Below are positions 61,901-64,000 of a stretch of 64,000 nucleotides of DNA, piece by piece (the first letter of the stretch is position 1; every line of letters starts with the position of its first letter). The DNA is from Thermoguttaceae bacterium. Its GTDB lineage: Bacteria; Planctomycetota; Planctomycetia; Pirellulales; Thermoguttaceae. The notes beneath the pieces are model-generated. The model made no database searches. It was not told where the DNA came from and saw only the letters and a program-made list of their open reading frames with translations. Where the stretch lies: assembly GCA_017937485.1 (NCBI GenBank), contig JAGBDN010000054.1:44031-108030 (forward strand), in the 5' to 3' direction. Made by a program: the position numbers and the translations under genes.

Positions 61901-62686
61901 ATCGCCTTGGTAAACGGTCGCGTCGCCGGGGGAAACCTCTTCGAGGGCGACCGCCTGCGGACGTTCGATCGCCGCCGTCGGCGCGACGATGCGACCGACC
62001 GACGCGAACGGACTCTTCGGCGAAAAAACGGAATAAACGGCGCAAACGGCGACGACGACCGCGAACGCGACGCCCCAGCGAATCAGCCCGGAACAGTCGA
62101 CGAGCGTTTCCGACGGCGCCGACGCGGCCCGATTCGCCGCTTGGAGCGCGACGCCGCGCAAAATCGACGGGTCGACGGCGTTAAAGTCGGCGGAATTGTT
62201 TGGGGCGGCGACGCCTTGCGCGTTTTCGCTGTTTTGCCCAGTTTCTTTATTTTGCGTCGTTTGCGCTTTTTGCGACCGACGGCGCGCGTCGGCGGCTTCG
62301 CGGCGGAGTTGGAGCCAACTGATCGCCGAGTTGTGCGGGTCGTTCCAACTTTCTTCGAGAATTTTGGCGGCGTAAAGGGGCGCGATTTGGCGGCGCAAAA
62401 TCGGAACGAGCCGGACGACGAAGTAAAGCGTCGTCGACGCGACCCAAGCGACCGCGAAGAAGAGCCGTCCGCGCGGCGACAAGCCGTCCGGCAAGACCCA
62501 ATGGTCGAGCAAAACGCCGACGAAAAGAACGCCGAGCGCGAGGGTCGCGAACGCGCAAAACGCCGTCGTTAGGTCGACGCGGCGAACGTCGGCGCGGGCT
62601 TTGGCGACGCGTTCAAGGAGCGCTTTTTCGGCGCGTCGAGCGTCGGCGTCGTTGAAATCGGGCGTTCGGGAAGCGGGCGCGGACAT
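58979..62686 (-). CDS. Giant DUF4175-like membrane protein with Gln/Asn/Gly-rich region
   Basis: A 1235-residue protein with three membrane segments near the N-terminus (about residues 38-60, 72-95 and 205-225), beta-rich extracytoplasmic domains to about 610 (DATVYQGDFLDVAAKIDGAG, YRVVVGKGGRFESV, FPDYTGLTPQTFAN) and a domain with DPDFGLRAVRVRTAI. About 490 residues of low complexity follow, built on NGENGQ, QNxQNQQGGESGES and related words, and then a charged helical C-terminus. The layout resembles DUF4175-type membrane proteins; function is unknown. The start at 62686 has GGAG at 8-bp spacing; the frame extends to 62959 without support. The Q/N region includes 45-bp DNA repeats near 60545-60680. 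Confidence 0.7.
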   Translation of the reverse strand: MSAPASRTPDFNDADARRAEKALLERVAKARADVRRVDLTTAFCAFATLALGVLFVGVLLDHWVLPDGLSPRGRLFFAVAWVASTTLYFVVRLVPILRRQIAPLYAAKILEESWNDPHNSAISWLQLRREAADARRRSQKAQTTQNKETGQNSENAQGVAAPNNSADFNAVDPSILRGVALQAANRAASAPSETLVDCSGLIRWGVAFAVVVAVCAVYSVFSPKSPFASVGRIVAPTAAIERPQAVALEEVSPGDATVYQGDFLDVAAKIDGAGSLPVEIFYSTEDGRLVDLRVPMKAVGASRFEARFPDGDDGFSEPLTYRVVVGKGGRFESVSPTYRVDVKPRPTFQVEKTTLKFPDYTGLTPQTFANQGDVRAVEGTTVEIVARSNSPLESALFLPNGDESKGAKMQISPDNPRLATFEFRLDWKRTSSVLRTADAKKKVPALTSYRLLSIDVDGQRNRDARDYSVETLADVPPSIRWESAPESGSTTALNDALRFQVRAEDPDFGLRAVRVRTAIRDLDEGASAARATPAPIALPLRSRSAQTNADYSTGPTPFVGSNVLSGAFVPAELGFQVGDEVEYWVEALDSKEPEANVASTEKLLFVVGEPVANPSSPDAEPEAGEDSENGQETGGESGQNSESEQTGEEGGESETPQNGENGQDGEKSQTGQNQQNEQAGQDSQNQQGGESGESGQNAQNQQGGESGESGQNAQNQQGEENGATEQGGASDASNGDDSNASEQSGQTEQNPQNGSNSQNKQSREPGQNGENAQTGDASSPAPGAPESVDPEANPGDAFEKALDFIRSERENAESGAQGSESNAESPKGGDSGQNPQNGENAQDGKSPNDAQNDENREDGENPQTGENGESGKDREDGEKSNERRPLPNRTSDERPGENAERFDAENPEKIDPNAQRENGEVAPNTNDYLAQTAPDDAPENPNGAPQDANVLADPLENFAGNGTDVAPNAQELKGANNAETGPNGASEPDRNPTANENGENGEAGQNGSASNLDEIPSDALDGGNGGSDSASDATGSNENNENAENNGGGSASDRPQTSTGPKPEEREGSIGAGGDSPSGKRGGGGGSGLGELGPDEASLAGADAPRLQYAEAATNLVLDYLDDVLKEKVDRRILDELGWTEEQLRAFLERWKAMKAAAEAGDESAKVEYLQALENLGLDAPDASEPVDATRGRAPNDRRRRQNDAVREDRRTKTPNALDERVRAFNRGVSTRVGR
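60545..60680 (-). repeat. 45-bp tandem repeats, about three copies, in the giant membrane protein gene
   Basis: The unit encodes GQNAQNQQGGESGES; two copies are near-identical and a third is diverged. The unit length keeps the frame. Confidence 0.85.
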
Positions 62687-63079
62687 TCGGGGACTCCAAG
62701 TCGGAACAAAAATGGGGAAACGCGGGCGGCGTTGAATAAAGGCGCGAAAATTCGGCGAAAGCGCGGAAAACGCCGCGTCCGAAAAGGAAACGGCGACGAA
62801 CTTTCGCGTCTTTAACGATTTTATCGGATTGGCTCTTTTTCGGCAAGGGCGTTTTTCGGAGACGCGCGACCGTTCGCCAAGATAGCGAAACGGACGGCGG
62901 TTGCGGCGCTTTCGTCTAATAATATTTAACGACAAAATCGCCGCCGAGATTAACGGCAAAATCGGCGATTCGACCGATTTCGGCGTTAACTTCGGGCGGC
63001 GACTTCAAGACGCGTCGACGGCGGAACGGAGCTCTCGGCGTCGACGCGGGAAAGATTGGGAACGTCGAAACGCTCGCGC
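62687..63079. other. Region upstream of the giant membrane protein gene
   Basis: Contains the promoter at 62818-62846 and, to its right, sequence between this gene and the TMEM43-family gene without a clear terminator or frame. A plus-strand frame from 62901 is antisense to the TMEM43 gene and is not called. Confidence 0.5.
62818..62846 (-). promoter_or_regulatory. Sigma70 promoter for the giant membrane protein gene
   Basis: On the minus strand TTGCCG (62841-62846), a 17-bp spacer and TAAAAT (62818-62823), 132 bp before the start codon. Confidence 0.65.
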
Positions 63080-64000
63080 TTATTTCGCCGGTTCGGCTTT
63101 GGCCGCTTTCGCGCCCTTCGCCTTAGCGAAGAGCCAAACGAGCGAACCGACCGCCGCGACCAAGAGCGGAACCGCGATCAACGGACGGAACCAAAGCCAA
63201 GCGATCGCGATCGTCGTCAGCGAACCGCAAAGGGAAAGCGCGAACGAGATGATTCCCGTCCCGAGCCCGACGAGCGAACCGAGGAACGGAACGATATCGG
63301 CGAGAACTTCGAGCGGTTTGAAAATCGAGCTGAAACCGGCGTACATCAGGACGAACCCGATCAGGCGCAGAACCCAAGCCATCATCGCGTTGCCGCGTTT
63401 CGCTTGCGCGAACATCGCTTCCGCCGTGTCGATTTTGTTCGAAAGGAGCTCGACGGCGCCGGTCTTCGCTTGGTAAGGAACGAACGAGTCGCCGTTTTGT
63501 TGCGAAACGACGCTCGCCGGGCGCGGCGCTTCGACGATTTCGAAGGTAACGCGAACGTCGCCGATTTGCGGAGCGTTCGGGTCGGTTCCGAGATAGAAAC
63601 CGGTTTCGGTGCGTTTGAACTCGGCCGTCGCAGTTTGAGCCGGAGCGTTAACGACGACGATCGTTTGCGCCGGAGCGTTCGGGGCGACCGTCGCGGCTTG
63701 CGCCGGAGCGTTCGGGGCGACCGTCGCGGCTTGCGCCGGAGCGGCCGGAGCGACCGAAATCGCTTGGGCCGGAGCGGCCGGAGCGACCGAAATCGTTTGC
63801 GGCGCGGCGGCGGTCGGAGCGACCGAAATCGCGTCTTGCGCGACCGTTTGCGGGACTTCGACGACCGTTTCCGCCGGAGCCGGAGCGGCGACCGGAGCGG
63901 CTTCGACCGGAGCCGGAGCGGCGACCGGGGCGGCGTTTTCAACCGGAGCGACCGGAGCGGCGTTCGGGGCGGCGACCGGAGCGACCGGAGCGGCGTTCGG
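63080..64000 (-). CDS. TMEM43-family membrane protein, C-terminal part (cut by window edge)
   Basis: The minus-strand frame is open to the last base of the window. The conserved end of the TMEM43 family is clear: GDVRVTFEIVEAP, SVVSQQNGDSFVPYQ, IELL-like (GAVELLSNKID), then about four membrane helices (WVLRLIGFVLMYAGFSSIF, LADIVPFLGSLVGLGTGII, ISFALSLCGSLTTIAIAWLWF, LIAVPLLVAAVGSLVWLF). Upstream of this, about 130 residues are an Ala/Pro/Val-rich repeat (APVAPVAAPNAAPV, APAQAISVAPAAP) that continues past the window edge and is not part of the normal family. An internal ATG at 63415 is not the true start. Human TMEM43 is an inner nuclear membrane protein; the bacterial role is unknown. Confidence 0.85.
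   Translation of the reverse strand, partial: PNAAPVAPVAAPNAAPVAPVENAAPVAAPAPVEAAPVAAPAPAETVVEVPQTVAQDAISVAPTAAAPQTISVAPAAPAQAISVAPAAPAQAATVAPNAPAQAATVAPNAPAQTIVVVNAPAQTATAEFKRTETGFYLGTDPNAPQIGDVRVTFEIVEAPRPASVVSQQNGDSFVPYQAKTGAVELLSNKIDTAEAMFAQAKRGNAMMAWVLRLIGFVLMYAGFSSIFKPLEVLADIVPFLGSLVGLGTGIISFALSLCGSLTTIAIAWLWFRPLIAVPLLVAAVGSLVWLFAKAKGAKAAKAEPAK

Noticed and set aside
63080..63415. A complete 111-residue membrane protein
   Set aside because: The frame is open upstream to the window edge and the upstream residues match the TMEM43 family, so this is only the C-terminal part.
62901..63476. 191-codon plus-strand frame
   Set aside because: Antisense to the well conserved TMEM43-family membrane helices.

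Overview
The window looks like a chromosomal segment of a Planctomycetota bacterium, probably a Pirellulales-type lineage; the species cannot be told from sequence alone. Supporting signs are a DUF1559 prepilin-like protein (GFTLVE cleavage motif, C-terminal H-x9-DG box) followed by its usual small transthyretin-like lipoprotein, Ser/Thr kinases, a Tat-exported Gfo/Idh/MocA oxidoreductase, an SH3b protein, fasciclin proteins, and very large low-complexity exported proteins. Base composition is moderately GC-rich with strong use of GCG/GAC/CGAC words. Genes have ordinary GGAG-type ribosome binding sites, sigma70 promoters (TTGNNN-N16/17-TANNNT) and many hairpin-plus-T terminators.

Layout. 1-8770: end of fabF, a soluble kinase, tRNA-Asp, a flavodoxin-fold reductase, a DUF1963 protein, a secreted GH51 arabinofuranosidase and a secreted beta-helix protein whose 5' end is duplicated just upstream. 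8890-11511: an accessory-looking cassette bounded by two near-identical terminator hairpins. It holds an unknown protein, a frameshifted Imm11/DUF1629-like immunity gene and an AT-richer membrane protein; the last two lie behind near-identical copies of one promoter element. 11538-15130: aroC and purB, separated by an unusual array of eight palindromic repeats. 15500-18210: two identical tRNA-Pro genes, then the DUF1559 prepilin with a run of 12 Gs in its start region, and its lipoprotein partner. 18370-29925: oxidoreductase, lipoprotein, a cysteine-less TlpA-like protein, a Cys-rich exported protein, a small exported protein, a BamA with a large insertion, and a compact sigma70 factor. 30031-35690: a pyruvyl transferase-family protein, a PPi-type phosphofructokinase and two fasciclin proteins. 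36524-38094: an HTH-receiver regulator and a soluble histidine kinase. 38161-44350: an SH3b protein, tsaB, cysC and xylA. 44619-49843: a receptor-type kinase, an ASCH protein and an FHA/sigma54 activator. 50102-64000: an OprP-like porin, a heme-motif TolB-like propeller, a GH38-like protein, BtaA (DUF3419), a DUF4175-like giant membrane protein and a truncated TMEM43 protein.

The metabolic genes suggest a saccharolytic organism: secreted arabinofuranosidase, beta-helix protein, xylose isomerase and PPi-dependent glycolysis. Much of the rest concerns the cell envelope and phospho-signalling. The observations most worth following up are the poly-G tract at the start of the DUF1559 gene, the palindromic array at 12806-13555, and the promoter-duplicated accessory cassette at 8893-11511.
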